From Lepturacanthus savala (Eukaryota > Chordata > Actinopteri > Scombriformes > Trichiuridae): a stretch of 64,000 nt of DNA. Under the pieces are notes generated by a model. It had not been told where the DNA came from and made no database searches. It worked only from the letters and a program-made list of their open reading frames with translations. The position numbers were made by a program, and so were the translations under genes. Location: positions 24,329,724-24,393,723 of the forward strand of contig CM060472.1 of the NCBI GenBank assembly GCA_030544235.1. The letters run 5' to 3'. This document shows, in pieces, positions 1 to 12,594 of this stretch. Numbering within the stretch: position 1 is the stretch's first letter; each line of letters starts with the position of its first letter.

Positions 1-1060
1 ATGACGGTGGCACACAGTATTTTGTAGTCTATCACTGTTTTATTTTTCTATCTAGAACATGCTCTGCAAAGACAATGCGCACTCACTTATCAGGCGTCTG
101 TGCTGTTACACGACAGAGTTTGTACATATGTGAATAAAGAGTTCTAGCAGTACTCCGTACCTGTAGTATCGATGGTAAAGTTGTATTGCAGTAGAAACCT
201 GAATACTAGATCCTTATACACCATTATCCTTCACTACTTCTGGATATTCCAAGGTTTTGGTTGAACCCAGAGCTTGAAACGCTTTAATGACAGGCTGGAA
301 AAGAACACTGATATATATTTAATATCTAAAGTGAACAAAAAAAAAACATTTATCATATATGAAATGGCAGCTCTCTTAATTCAAGGTCAATGACTACTGG
401 GTGGAACCGAAACCATGTACATGCTGTAGCTTGCCAGGATCACGGTAGCCACTGTTGTAGCGTATTCCAAGATGAAAACAACCCAGGGGTTTTATTAGAA
501 CATAAGAACACCGCCCCTTCAAATATCGGTCTGTGTAACTGGATGTGTGACCCTCCCCTAGTGGAATATACTGTATAACCTGACAGTGCATGTGTTTTTT
601 GCTGTAGCAACCTTACTCCTACCCACTGAGGTTAATCCACCTGCTGTATCTACCTAAGTAATGGATTCAAATGGTCACTTAAGCCTCACAGCAATACCAG
701 CGACTGCAAAATGTACAACAAAAATGGATGTGCCATAAAATCTGTCTTGAGCATATTGTACTGTATGTATATGATAGAGATCTATTAAAATAAACAGATG
801 TGAATGAAGACTGGTGCCGTTTCTTTTGTGGGGTGGAATTTTCTTTTACTTTTCCACCTTCTCAGGGGGAAAGAAAACAATTGAATCACATTTGTAAAGG
901 AATACTTCTTGCAATGTCTATCTGACCAGAGGGCATTTGGTAAATGAAATGAAGCAGATTTTACATTCTGTAATTGCATATGTTAAATATGCATGTTGAT
1001 GTAATGTACTAATGTAATGTCAGAGGGCTTTTCTGTTCCCCAGCACTGCTGTACGGATTT
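1..1060. other. Intergenic stretch, no gene recognised
   Basis: AT-rich unique-looking sequence with only short chance reading frames. An AATAAA-like run near 789 on the plus strand could end a transcript entering from the left, but nothing in the window shows an exon belonging to it. Confidence 0.4.
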
Positions 1061-1079
1061 CAGTATAACAGGACGATTC

Positions 1080-1195
1080 TTGAGGGAAAACTCAAAAACA
1101 CATCTCAAAACCCATCTCTTCAAAATCGTCTTGCAAAAGCGTCTTTGAGCACCAGGAAAAGCGCTATATAAAACATATATATTATTATTATTATC
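1080..1195 (+). mobile_element. 3' end of a non-LTR retrotransposon (LINE)
   Basis: The plus strand reads a degenerate 'LKTHLKTHLFKIVL' segment, as at the C-terminus of many fish LINE reverse transcriptases. It is followed by the familiar tail AAAAGCGCTATATAAA and an ATT microsatellite. Only the 5'-truncated end is present. Clade not resolved. Confidence 0.45.
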
Positions 1196-1199
1196 TTTT

Positions 1200-2115
1200 T
1201 GAATCTAATGCTCACACTATGCATTTGTCTTCTGATATAAAAACTCTGACACCATGACTTAAGTATCTAATTTTAACTTGTCTGAGGTTAGATTGTTAGA
1301 GTTCAAGATCTCTTGAACCAAATCATCAATAAAAGGGTCAAATCAAATCCGATCTACAGGGCACATTGATTTTAATAGTATGCAATGTAGCAACACATTT
1401 TTTTGTAGTTTTGTAGATCAAACCAAACACAAACAAGTTTGAGTCAAGTTTGCCACTTGTACTCTGACATTCTCTGCAGGGACAGATTTGACCTGGAACA
1501 CCACAGATGATGACACATTTTTAGAGACTAACAATCTAAACTAATAAAACTGCCACTATTGGTTTCATTGGGTTTACTTAGACATTTTTTAAGCCTTGTT
1601 CAAATAGAAAACTCAATATTTCTGAAATATTTTAACTCGGAATGGGTCAAATTCTGCTTAACATGCAAGCTTATGCGTAGCAGTTGAAGAGATGATTGAT
1701 ATTAAAGTTGCCACTGGCCCCAAAGCGTGAGTTCTTTTTGTTTGTCATCTGGGATATATGTAAGCAGAGTTTTTTTTCCTCAGTGGAGGAGAGTTGATAG
1801 AGCAGAACAGGCTTGTGTACAGAACAAATTCTCCTATTGTGTTTATTTTCCTGAATGGTCTTGAAGCCTCGCCGTTAAAACCCCCCAGGGACTTGTAATC
1901 TCTGCAACATCTGGGTTACTGCTCCACATCAGCCGGCTGAGAGGGAATCAGATCAGACCAGATGAGCTCAGGGGTCGACAGATGAACCCGGCTGACCCAC
2001 AGGCTTATGCACACAAACACAGTTCTCGACACAAGTGACAGCTACACAAAAAAATGGGACAAATAATAAGCTATGTAAGATAACATATACACACCTAAAC
2101 AAGTGACAAAAGGTC
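1200..2115. other. Intergenic stretch, nothing recognised
   Basis: No reading frame of note. About 1860-2010 is more GC-rich than its surroundings and free of simple repeats, so it could be a conserved non-coding element; that needs a comparison between species. Confidence 0.3.
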
Positions 2116-2117
2116 AT

Positions 2118-2435
2118 GTGTTCCTACCTGTCAGTCATTTTCTATATCTGCTTATTCCTCACTAGGGTCATGGGGGTCTGCCTAAGCCAATCCCAGCATA
2201 CTTTGGGCAGGAATACACTCCAGACAGGTTGCCAGCATATCATAGGGCACATTCAGCCATTCATTCAGACCTACAGGCAATTTAGAGTCTTCATTCAACC
2301 TAAGGACTGTGGGAGCAAGCCAGAGGGAAAAAAATGGTAACTCCACACAGAAAGGTCCCAGCTCAAGGCTTTGAACATGCAACCTTCTAGCTGTGAGGCA
2401 ACAGCACTACCCGTTGTTCCACCCTGCACGCCTAG
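2118..2435 (+). repeat. Dispersed teleost repeat, about 320 bp
   Basis: The order of motifs matches a very common fish dispersed repeat: CATTTTCTATATCTGCTTATTCC, then GGGTCATGGGG, a cagacaggttgccagcatat segment, GGCAATTTAGAGTC, GGACTGTGGGAG, AACTCCACACAGAAAGG, and finally GCTGTGAGGCAACAGCACTA. Its class (SINE-like or non-autonomous DNA element) is not resolved here. A truncated relative lies near 43325-43437. Confidence 0.6.
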
Positions 2436-3820
2436 CAGCTCCTCACAACCCCTCACTACAGTGAGAAACAACACACCCACTGGTGTTCTCACTACTTCCA
2501 TGTCCAAATTTATTAACAGCTTCATGAGTTTCAAGACACCAAATACCAAGAATATGCGGTGTATGACATGGTAAAAGGAATTTAATCCTTCTACTATTGT
2601 TCATACGAATAAAGAACAGTAGTTTTTGGACAGTATTTATCACTTACATACAGCTTCTGATTGATGGAATGAATTACACATTATTAGTACAAGCACACTG
2701 TTTTTCACTTTTTGATGTGTATTTAGGCTTTTATGTGGGGTTAACATTTTGTTTTGTGTTCAATATGCTCATATTAAAACTGGGTTAGAGATTTTGTTTT
2801 CTTTCTTTCTGTTAATAAAGCTGCAGCATCTTTAGATTAGAGTCATTAATCATTACATTAGAGTCTATGTCAGTAGTTCGCAACCCCAAATTTAACATCC
2901 ACTGCTGTCCGCGACCCCCATTTAAAAAGATCTTTTTAAACATAGAAAACTGTAACCAGCGCTTACCTAAAAGCTTTAAAAAAACACACACACACACAAC
3001 GGGGAGAAACAGCCCATGTTTCCTTTTTAAAATCTATGTTGCTGAGACTTTTCCCTACTCTATTTCTTGTATGTAGTTCATCATATTCACAAAGCCCCAA
3101 ATACTACAGGTGAGGTTTTGGTGTTTTCTTTTTTCTTTTTTTTTACATGGACGTAGTATACATTTAATACCTGAAAATATTCATTTAAAATAAATAAGTG
3201 TACCTAACACAGACCACAGAGAGTGACGGTAAATTAACAATGTGGCGATGGAGCTGATTTCTGGTGAAAATCTTTAGCACAGATAAAACCAAACGTCAAG
3301 CCTAAGACAACTTTCCTGCAGTGAAGTCAGGCTGATATTTACAGAGCCTCAAACCCGCTGGTGTCAGCCCAGTGGTGGTTTGTGGTGGCTGGTCTTGGAC
3401 CCCTCTTGATGACTGTTTTGAGCTGGAACACTCTTTTTTAGCCATCACGCCATTGTTTTGAGCTAGCAATAGCTGTGGGTAAAACTATGGGCCTGTTTTT
3501 TTCTCTCTTTTTTTCATCCGTGCAAATTCTCATGTGCACAGTTCAGAACGCAACTAAAAGAACTCTCTATTTGAAATAATGTGAATTAATATTAATGTAA
3601 TGACCCTTACTGTCGTATGTATCTGTATGTCTGTGTGAATAAGGAAACATGACGAGTCGGTTTCTTTTGTTTTGTGGAAGTTACGGCCGACAGTAACTGG
3701 GTTTGAGTAAATAAATGCCTCGTTGAGATCAACCGCTCATCGTCTTTCAAACATCAATATTAATTTTTTCACATTTATAATTTTCCAAAAATAATTTGGT
3801 GCCCCCCAGAAATCAACTAT
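2436..3820. other. Intergenic stretch with a possible hAT end
   Basis: Near 2872 the sequence CAGTAGTTCGCAACC followed by CGACCCCCATTTAAA resembles the end of a hAT (Charlie-like) element, but I could not find a partner inverted end, so this is tentative. A short CA run lies at about 2983-2998. No gene is seen. Confidence 0.25.
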
Positions 3821-4084
3821 GTTAATGAATCACTTGTTCAAAAAAAAAAAGGGAAATTAAATCATTAATAAATTTGATTTCCATAGATGGGGGTGATGGT
3901 GAAGAGGGGAGTGAGGGCAGGAAGGGTACAGAAGTGAGGTAGTGGGGGGCATCGCTGACGCTATTTACTGCGACTCTGGAATCTCTTCTTGTTCTTACTT
4001 TTGTTCTACTGAAAGGGGAAAGACAGGATATTTTCATTTCAAAGCTCATCTGAAATCAATTGTTGGAATGAAAAAGATAAGCTG

Positions 4085-5216
4085 AGGCACCAAACCTGAA
4101 TCTCTCTTCTCAGAGAGTTCTACCTCATAGCTCCATTCCTTCTCACAGAGTTCTTGCTGGTAGCCATGTTCTTGCTCAGAGAGTTCAACCTGGTAGGTCT
4201 GTTCTTTCTCACAGAGGTATTTCTGGTAGTGACATTCTTGTTTAGAAAGTTGTACCTAGTAGCTCTACATTTTCTCACAGAGTTCTTTCTGGTAGCTATG
4301 TTCCTTCTCACACATTTCTTTCTGGTAGTGATGTTCTTGCTCAGAGAGTTCTACCTGGTAGCTCTGTTCCTTTTTACAGAGTTCTTTCTGGTAGCGACAT
4401 TCTCGGTCAGAGAGTTCTACCTTGTAGCTCTGTTCATTCTTACAGAGTTCTTTCCAGTAGCGACAGAAGGTTCTACCTCATAGCTCTCTTCCTTCTCAAA
4501 GAGTCCTTTCTGGTAGCCACATTCTTGTTCAAAGAGTTCTGCCTGGTAGGTCTGTTCTTTCTCACAGAGGTATTTCTGGTAGTGACATTCTTGTTTAGAA
4601 AGTTGTACCTAGTAGCTCTACATTTTCTCACAGAGTTCTTTCTGGTAGCTATGTTCCTTCTCACACATTTCTTTCTGGTAGTGATGTTCTTGCTCAGAGT
4701 GTTCTACCTCGTAGCTCTGTTCATTCTTACAGAGTTCTTTCCAGTAGCGACGTTCTTGCTCAGAAAGTTCTACCTCATAGCTCTCTTCCTTCTCAAAGAG
4801 TTCTTTCTGGTAGCCACGTTCTTGTTCAGAGAGTTCTACCTGGTAGTGATGTTCTTGCTCTGTTCCTTCTCACAGAGTTCTTTCTGGTAGCGACATTCTG
4901 AGTCAGAGAGTTCTACCTCATAGCTCTGTTCCTTCTGACCGAGTTCTTTCTGGTAGTGATGTTCTTGCTCAGAGAGTTCTTCTTGGTAGCTCTGTATCTT
5001 TTCACTGAGTTCTTTCTGGTGGTGATGTTCTTGTTCACAGAGTTCTACCTGGTTTCTTATAATGGCAGCCAGTTTCTGGTCTGTGCTCTTCTTTTCTTCC
5101 AGCATCTTCAATAAATGAGGTCTCCAGCATTCTCTCTCCCTCACAAATTGTTCCTCTCTTTTCCATATCAACGCTTCCATCATTTTTCTCATGTCCTCCA
5201 TTCTCCTGCTGTACTC
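4085..5216 (-). pseudogene. Decayed coiled-coil gene fragment made of 11-residue repeats
   Basis: The minus strand has a plausible 3' splice site (TTTGTGTGTCAG) just before 5216, then an open frame that starts EYSRRMEDMRKMMEAL, is rich in Glu, Lys and Arg, and enters tandem 11-residue units such as YQKELCEKEQS and YEVELSEQERR (33 bp per unit, often alternating as 66-bp pairs). The frame closes near 4836. After a one-base phase change the same repeat protein resumes until a TAG at 4620-4618, and further stops follow. About 29 units span 4085-5050. Hendecad periodicity predicts an alpha-helical coiled coil, as in trichohyalin- or golgin-like proteins, but I recognise no family. The 5' exons are not found. 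A possible terminal exon on the same strand is 4008-3822. It may be a dead gene, or a gene with an expanded and broken minisatellite. Confidence 0.5.
4160..4700. repeat. Higher-order 353-bp tandem duplication inside the 33-bp repeat array
   Basis: The block starting near 4180 recurs 353 bp later, starting near 4533. For instance gttctttctc at 4201 matches 4554 and cattttctca at 4268 matches 4621. The copies are almost identical and share the same in-frame stop codons, so they duplicated after the frame was lost. Confidence 0.7.
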
Positions 5217-5303
5217 CTGACACACAAACACAGGAATACATGAGGATATTTTCATATCTTGCGAAACTATTTGGCTCCCTTGAACTTTGTGACCTTTTGC
5301 CAC

Positions 5304-8300
5304 ATTTCAGGCTTCAAACATGAAGATATAAAACTGTAAGTGGGACACAATCATGAAGTTGGACACACTGTATTGGATATTTTAAACTTTAACAAGCCAC
5401 TGTAGGTTATCTGATGCCATGCCCTTTTTATAGTCATGAAGTATACACGCAAAAAAGTAAAATATGCACAATTCTGGTAACTTGAAGCTCATGAAGATGA
5501 CTCCAAACAACTAAACTCTATGCACAATTTTATTGTTCTTTCCTTTTTTCATTCTATTGTTCTTACTCACATATTATACATCATATTTGCACTCCAAGCA
5601 CAAATTGCATCAATTAGCACATGTTGTTCACTTGGAAAACACTTTTCAGAATAAGAGAAAGGACTATATAGAACTATTGTTTGTTACTTCAGTAGCTCAT
5701 TATATGTGTGCACTCATTTCATCATTAAATGTCCAGAAATATATTATCTTATTGTTGCTTATGTTTCACAATTTACTTATCAGTTTCAGTATCAGTTTCA
5801 GTATCAACAGTAAATCCACACTCTGACTATAAAGCTGGTTGTTGGAGCTCACTGAACAGACAAATGTGCATTCTATCCTACGTATTCTGATACAATGATT
5901 GAACTATAGGATAATGTTGTAGAATGTTGTAATATTCACAGTATTACAACATGACAACTTTGGGGACAAAATTCAATTTAAAAGTAAACAAATTCTACAG
6001 CTGTTTATGTTTGACTATGCAACATGGCCCCATGAAGTAAAAACATACATGAACACTATTTAAATGGTGTTTTAGATTCATCACATCGGTGAATCTGTGA
6101 ATTATGAGATTGTTTTTTTTTTCTTTTTCTGTTCAGTGTTTGATTTTTGCAAGAGATTTGGTAGATAAAAGTGGATAAAACTCTTTTTAATTATTAAAAT
6201 TGAAAAGAGTTTTAAAAGTTTAAAAATAATAAAATATATTAAAAAATGAACTAAAAACCCCAAAAGAACAAAAATACATAACGTGTACGAATAATTACAT
6301 GAAGCGCATTAATAACATGTAGAGATAAAATAAGAATAAAAATCCATTTATTTTTTATTTTGTAATTATTTTATTTATACATTTTTACTCTACACAGACG
6401 TTTCAGAAAATGTAAATTTCATAAAACTTTCTTCAAAGTTCTGGACTTTTATTGGGGAAAAATGACAATCTAATTTAAATTTACATTTAAAGTGTTAATA
6501 AATATGCAGTAGTTGCAGTAGTACTGCAGGAATCAATTGTGCATCACTAGGAGGCAGAAAAACACAGCGGACATATTCCCAGTTCACATGAAAATATTGA
6601 TTGGTGTTTAGTTTTAAATCACTGTTATCGCTGTAATGTAGAGAAAGGACCAAGCCAAAAATAACAAAATCTGTACATACATGCAAGATTTAACAATAAA
6701 GAACATTACATTAAAACATCTTGAATGTTCTATGTTGAAGACTAACAGGCCAACCGCCAGTCATCACTGTCTCCAGTTCTGGAAAAAACATGTTGCTGCT
6801 GATTAAACTGCTGTAAAGAACAAAGAAGCCCTGAAGCACACACACAGACACACACGCACGCACATGTATGACACAACACTCTGTCAGCGAGCCAGACGGA
6901 TCCACACCTCGACTAAATACTGCCTGCCAAGATACGGTACTCCTCTGTTATTTTAAAACTTCATTTCTTTGTGACTGTGCCGCACCCTCACACTGCCGGT
7001 GTTTGTGTGTGTGTATTCGATTTGACTGTAGGCTACTTCACAGTGTTACTAAAACAATGTGTTTGCCCATCCATCTCACACAATGTGAAACCAAGGTCTG
7101 CCAGAAAGATCAAGCAAAAGAGAGGACAGCAAGTCAATTAAAGACAAATCTTCATGAGGAAAAAGGAGAGCACAAGCAGGAGGGAATGCATAAAAGTTTG
7201 GTTCTGTATTCGTGTTCATGTGGAGAAAAAAAAAATGCCAGCACTGTGCAGGAGGCAGGACACAGCTGGAGAACGGTGGACATCGCAGCTACAACAGGCG
7301 GAAACGACGCCGCTGCTAAAGAGGAAAACCATAAAACTGCACAGACGCAGCGATGGCTGCAGGTTACCTTTAAAGCTGTATTTCATCACATACTGAAAGG
7401 AGAGATCAAATCAGCCAAATTTAGAACATTGTGCTCACTTCCACGGTGAAACCAATTGTAGTTCAGAGGCCCATAAATAGAGATTGTTGCAAGGACATAA
7501 GCTGAGAGGATAGGCTTCCTCCCTGGCTACATCCTGTTGGTACTAAAGGACACCTGCTTTAAAGGTTTTTGTAACATACGAAAGGCCTGTTGGAAGTTTC
7601 CCGCTTGTTTTAATAGGAACCCACAGAGGCTTCTCAACCTGGAAGCTATATTTCCGAACTAATGAGCACTTATTGCCTCCAGACTTTGTCCAAATTAGGG
7701 AAAAATAGTCTGTAGGGTGACGATAAACATTTATAATTCATTGTTTTCACAAACCAAATTCGGCTTTCTTGCCGCAGAGAGTACTTAAAAGAGATTACAC
7801 ATGTTTTACAGAAAGGCTGAGGTCCAAACTGGGGCCTAGGAGTATGCATTAAGGCGCAAAAAAATACATTATGCTGTACGTTGCATTGCGGAAATGAAGG
7901 ATCCAGTGTTTTGCCGCTTAGTCAAACCTGGGGAAAACAGCAATAACTGATTTTCAAGAAAGCAGCTATGTCAGAAAACCGAAAGACACCCTATATAACT
8001 GAAGAGTTAGGTGATACTGTGTTTATGTGTGGCTTTACACAACTTTGTAACTTTTGCACAATTTTATACCACATAAAAGTTGTCTTATCTTATCTTATAG
8101 CTGTACTTGGACCATTTATTTTTTTTTAAATCGGTCTCTTGTGAGCCTCAAGTCAGTTTTATTTGCATAGCCTAAATTCACAAAGGTTTACAGCGTGTAC
8201 ATGACACACTATCAGTATTCAGATATTTTCAACTAGAAAAAGAGAGACCTCAGAAAGAGCTATAAAGAAAGGATAGAACAAATTATAAAATAAATAATGA

Positions 8301-8307
8301 ACAATCC

Positions 8308-8309
<2 letters not shown>
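5304..8309. other. Intergenic stretch with no supported gene
   Basis: Mostly AT-rich. There is a short perfect inverted repeat at 5924-5934 and 5942-5952 (11-bp arms, 7-bp loop). A plus-strand open frame at 6868-7449 has no recognisable domain and a compositional bias from adjoining CA/TG runs. Around 8150-8280 a 'TTTTATTTGCATAGCC...' stretch resembles the 3' part of a fish retroposon. Confidence 0.35.

Positions 8310-8383
<74 letters not shown>
8310..8383. repeat. (TA)n microsatellite
   Basis: An almost uninterrupted TA dinucleotide run of about 37 units, ending TATGTATATC. Confidence 0.95.
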
Positions 8384-8389
<6 letters not shown>

Positions 8390-8464
8390 CAAGTACAAAC
8401 ATGGAAAGGATTTATTGGACTATACTAAATATCTAAATATTGCACTGAATGTGGTTTATTGTGT

Positions 8465-9165
8465 TATAGCACAGAAGGATAATGCACAGGAGTGAGTTTA
8501 GGGCCCATATCGTCTGACACTCAGAGTGACGAGTTACACCGTTATGCCACAGGCAGGAATAAATCCCTGTGTCGCTCTGTGCTGCATAACAGGTGCGATC
8601 AGTCTTGTGCTGAAAGAACTCCTGTGTCTGACCAGCATGTCATGGAGCAGGTTGGACACAGTGTCCGTGATGGCTTTCACCTTGCGAAGCATTATCCAGC
8701 GAGTCAGAGAGTCCAGTTGTTGTCTGCTAGCAACAACTACCCTTAACTTGCTGGCCCAGAACACCACAGCACAGAAGAGTAGTTGACAAAATGTTTGACA
8801 TCCAGGACAGCATAACTCGTGAAAGACCCCATCTGTGATAAATCTGAATAAATAAATTATGACTTAGTATATAAATATAAATATACCAGTGAATCTCAAT
8901 ATTTATTTCATTTTCCATTTAATTAATTCATAAAATGTATTTATTTGTGTTTTATTTTCCCATTTATTTGATTTTCCATTTTATTCGTGAATGTATTATT
9001 AGTCGGCTGTGGCCGTTCTTGTACAGGGCATCAATGTTATTCCCCCAGTCCAGGTTATTATAGTAGCTCTCCAGGAGCAGGGTTAGTGAACCCTGTACTA
9101 TAGTATGTTCAGACACAGAATACATACAGAAATACCTACAGCATGCATAGAAAGAATGTTCCACG
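8465..9165 (-). mobile_element. LINE reverse-transcriptase C-terminal remnant
   Basis: The minus strand encodes, in pieces, LDWGNNIDALYKNGHSRL (about 9050-9000) and further on TDTVSNLLHDMLVRHRSSFSTRL (about 8660-8590). Both are typical of the last part of fish L2/Rex1-like non-LTR reverse transcriptases. Frames are broken by stops and an internal AT-rich gap, so it is a dead, 5'-truncated copy. Exact clade not resolved. Confidence 0.6.
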
Positions 9166-11690
9166 ATCGTCCCCTTTATAACCAGTAACCATTTATCTCA
9201 GCACTGGTTGCACACTATTTGTATCCTGTATCCTCTCTATCTGGGTCAAAACCTGAAAAATTCACAATACAGGTGAGCAGAATTTCTAGGATTTCAACTA
9301 GTTTAATCTTCAAATTAAGGGAAATATTTTTGTGTTTCACTTTATCTTAGAAGGTTTGTTTCTAAATAGAGCAATTTCTTATGAAATATGTTTACAAATG
9401 GATATTTTAACTGTTGGAGCTACGGATTTTCTAAGGTACTCAAAATGTTCAGGATGGCAATGTTTAATGGGGGTCATAATTTAGGAAAAAATGGATAAAA
9501 ATAAACTATAAAAAATAGTTTTGAGACGAAGTGTAATACAAAAAAATATTCTCTCTATGCGAAGATTGACCTAGTAGAAAATCATGAGAATATCTTTAAA
9601 GATTAAAAAAGTCCTGTTTACCTGTATTGTGAAAAGGGTGTGGTCATTATGGGAGTTTTAATCCCAGACGGAGGTCATATAACAGTTTAGTTATTCTCTC
9701 TTAAAATATGTGCATACAAAAAGCCAGGTCCTCTACTATTATGCATGTTTCATATCATATTTGTCCAACAAAGGCGATTCTGATACTAAAATAACAATAC
9801 TATAATTTCACATTGTAGAAAAAAACAGAGGTTAAATAATTTGTTGAAATTGTAAATGGACGAGGACAACTGTAAAAAATAGGAAATATGTCTGGACTTC
9901 TTTCTTTTTTTTTTCAGACCAGATTCAGCTCTGCGGGATCAGTAGATCCAGTGAAGAGAAAAATGAGCAGCTTTAAAGGATTTTATGAATCAGCAGCACG
10001 TCGCTGTCATCCTGACTGACGTCACTGATGAGATGCCTTGGCACGAGTCTCGGCGTGGAAGTCTCGGAGCTTCTTTTCGTTCCTTCCGTGAGGCCAAACA
10101 GAGTCGTCGCATCGACGGATTTACTTGCACCGCGTCGCCGTAGAGAATAAATAAAGCAGGCGGTGAGCCCGAGCTCCGGCTCGGGTAGGCCTTCCAGATG
10201 CATCCTACCAGGATTGAAACGCGGTCATCACCAGGCTGAATGTGAGATGCTGTGATGTGACCTCACAGCTTGAAGACTGACCTTTTGGCGAGCAGAGGGG
10301 AAAATTACTGTTAGATAATAAACTACACAGACACAGACATTTCCTCAGTCACATTGCATGGAGTTCATTCGATTACTGTCTTTTATTAATGTGCAAATGT
10401 CAGTCTGGTAAAAAATACACCTCAAGACTGTAAACGTTATCAGTCACTCATAAGCAGACGATAATTGTTTCAGCTTCAGATGAGAAGGGAGTGGAACTGG
10501 CTGTATGTGATGCATGCATCCCCTACACAAGTGGACTGTCACATGAAAAATTCACTCAATTGTTTGGAGCTCCTGCACTCTGTTGATGGATGCCCCGATA
10601 TAGCACATGTTGGTGTTTGAGCGTCAGAATAGTGTCAGACTATGGTGTAGGAGCAAAAAAATGAGTCAGAATAAACTGAGCGAAATGTCAGTTCGGTGTT
10701 TAGAGAGAGGCGTCGCTGTCAGATCTTAAAACAGACCTCCTGATGCTTTCGGCTATGCAGAACCGTATGTGGTGTGTTGATTAAGGATAAACCGAGAGAG
10801 AGCTTCCAGTGTGTGCGTACACACACACACACAAACCTTTTCATTTGCTGCTATTTCAGGCTTTCAAGCATTCAATTACATCAAAAACACAGTATGAAAT
10901 CACTTTTCTCACTCTTCCTAATGAAATGATTGTGCCCACGTGACTGAGTGGGTGACAGAGATAGCGGGCACGATGAATAAGCCTGCAAGCTTATTACGTG
11001 AGTATTATGGACGAGGGCCACGTTACATGCGCACGTTTCAATACCCAAAAGGGGGCTGCGCATTCGGAGCTCCTGCTGAATTTTGTTCGCTCAATTGATA
11101 CGCAGCCAGTTACTGTTCTCAAGAAAACAAACAAGCCATATTTACCCCTGTCCAACTGCAGCATAACTTGCTGCAGGTGCATGATCCAAGAGGCTCGGTC
11201 TCCGTGGCTACCCTGTTGCCAGGAGACAGTTTAGGGTGGGCCGGGTTGATGTCTCTTGAAATGACAGACACGGGCAAAGGTAACAGAGGGTCTGCACTGT
11301 TAAAGGCCACCTCAAGGGTAATATATATCTAGTTAGTTTGCTTTGTAAGTGTTTTTAGAGTAAGGAAATATATTAACCACTGTCACCATACTGTGACTTC
11401 TTATTTGTAGTAAATGTCTCTCACAGGATACCAAAGTTGAAAGATAGTTGCGGATCTTTCACCTTTCACCCATTGAGATCGAGGTCTCTTTTACAAGGGT
11501 GACCTGGCCAAGAGGTCAGCAGCACAGGTCACAAAACATGACAAAATAAACAACTACATTAAATTAAATATCATATTAAAAACCAAAGTGCAGCAGAAAA
11601 AACTTGATGCTAAAAGGCAATATACTTTAACATTTCAAACATACAGTAGTTATAAAAATAGGATGTTAAAAAGCAAGGGTGCAGGAATTC
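9166..11690. other. Intergenic stretch with a small GC-rich island
   Basis: No exon is recognised. 9960-10210 is GC-rich with several CpGs. It contains a full palindromic CRE (TGACGTCA, 10017-10024), a CCCGAG...CTCGGG hairpin near 10169-10186, and a 76-codon minus-strand open frame (10203-9973) without a recognisable domain. A short CA run lies at about 10819-10834. Confidence 0.4.
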
Positions 11691-11779
11691 ACAGTAAAAA
11701 AATTTTAATATATGCAATATACGGTATATTAACAAAACAAAATATGGTAATAATAAAAAATAGGATGTAAAAACGCAAG

Positions 11780-12180
11780 GTGCAGCAGGTGACAATACAA
11801 ATTTTAAAACACAGGCACTGTCGGATCGACTCTTTTTGTCTATTCAATAAAATGGAACGGAAAGTTCTACACGGAACAAGTGGAGCCATTTGAAGTTCTA
11901 TTGGGAAATTGTTCCATGCAGAGGGGGCAGGAACACTAAAGGCTTGTCTCTCCAAATTCAGTACTGACCAGCTAGTTTTGCTTTCCTTGCCAGAAACTCT
12001 CAATCAGTACAACAGTGTAAATGCATCTGTTGATAGCTGATAGATATTGGCGTCTAAAAATGACATTTGTTTTTTTAAAAAGGGCACATGGCAACTTTTT
12101 CTTCTCTGTAGTAAAATAAAAATGAAGAAAGTGACATTTTTAACTCCCCTTGAAACAGAAGGCCTAACTTGTTATGCATG
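11780..12180 (-). mobile_element. LINE reverse-transcriptase C-terminal remnant
   Basis: On the minus strand, 12003 to about 11800 encodes LNLERQAFSVPAPSAWNN followed by a 'LVPCRTFRSIL' segment. This is the 'FSYAAPSAWN ... FKSLLK' signature at the C-terminus of many fish non-LTR retrotransposons. The upstream part (to about 12180) is degraded. Confidence 0.55.
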
Positions 12181-12588
12181 TGAGGGTGCATTTCTGTGTG
12201 GAATTGCTGTTAAAACAGAGAGGTGATGTGCACATGCCTTTACTGTGCTGCCATCTGCTGGCATCTCTCAGCCAGACAGCACCTGGAAAAGCTAAGGAGC
12301 TTTTGCTGACAAACACACCAGCCCTTTGCCCTACTTACTTTTCTCTCATATCTGAGGGGGTGGGTGGGGGGGGTTTAGGGGTCAGAAAAAGGAACATTGT
12401 GTGTCCTTTGCTTAGACTTCGGCATAAAAACAAGATATTCCCTTGAGAGGATTTCTCCTTTTTTTTTAAATTCATTTTAGAGATTGCCCAACAGTTTCTC
12501 TTTTTCATATTTTGAAATGGATGCCACACAACTCATAACCACTTATACTATCAGGAAAAACAGGGAGCAACACAGATTGCATCTCACA

Positions 12589-12594
12589 TTTATT
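12589..12594 (-). other. Candidate poly(A) signal of abhd5
   Basis: TTTATT on the plus strand reads AATAAA on the minus strand. It is the first such hexamer downstream of the abhd5 stop codon and implies a 3' UTR of roughly 200 bases. Confidence 0.5.

Noticed and set aside
2872..3680. Complete hAT element
   Set aside because: Only one end resembles a hAT terminus; no inverse end or target duplication was found.
4154..4890. Long hydrophobic plus-strand open frames (109 and 121 codons)
   Set aside because: They are the antisense of the 33-bp coiled-coil repeat; Leu/Phe richness arises from the complement of Glu/Lys codons.
4085..5050. Regular repeat array that might be taken for CRISPR
   Set aside because: Units are head to tail with no unique spacers, encode a protein repeat, and lie in a vertebrate genome.
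6868..7449. 193-codon plus-strand open frame
   Set aside because: No recognisable domain, no splice or homology evidence, and part of it is CA/TG simple sequence; treated as chance.
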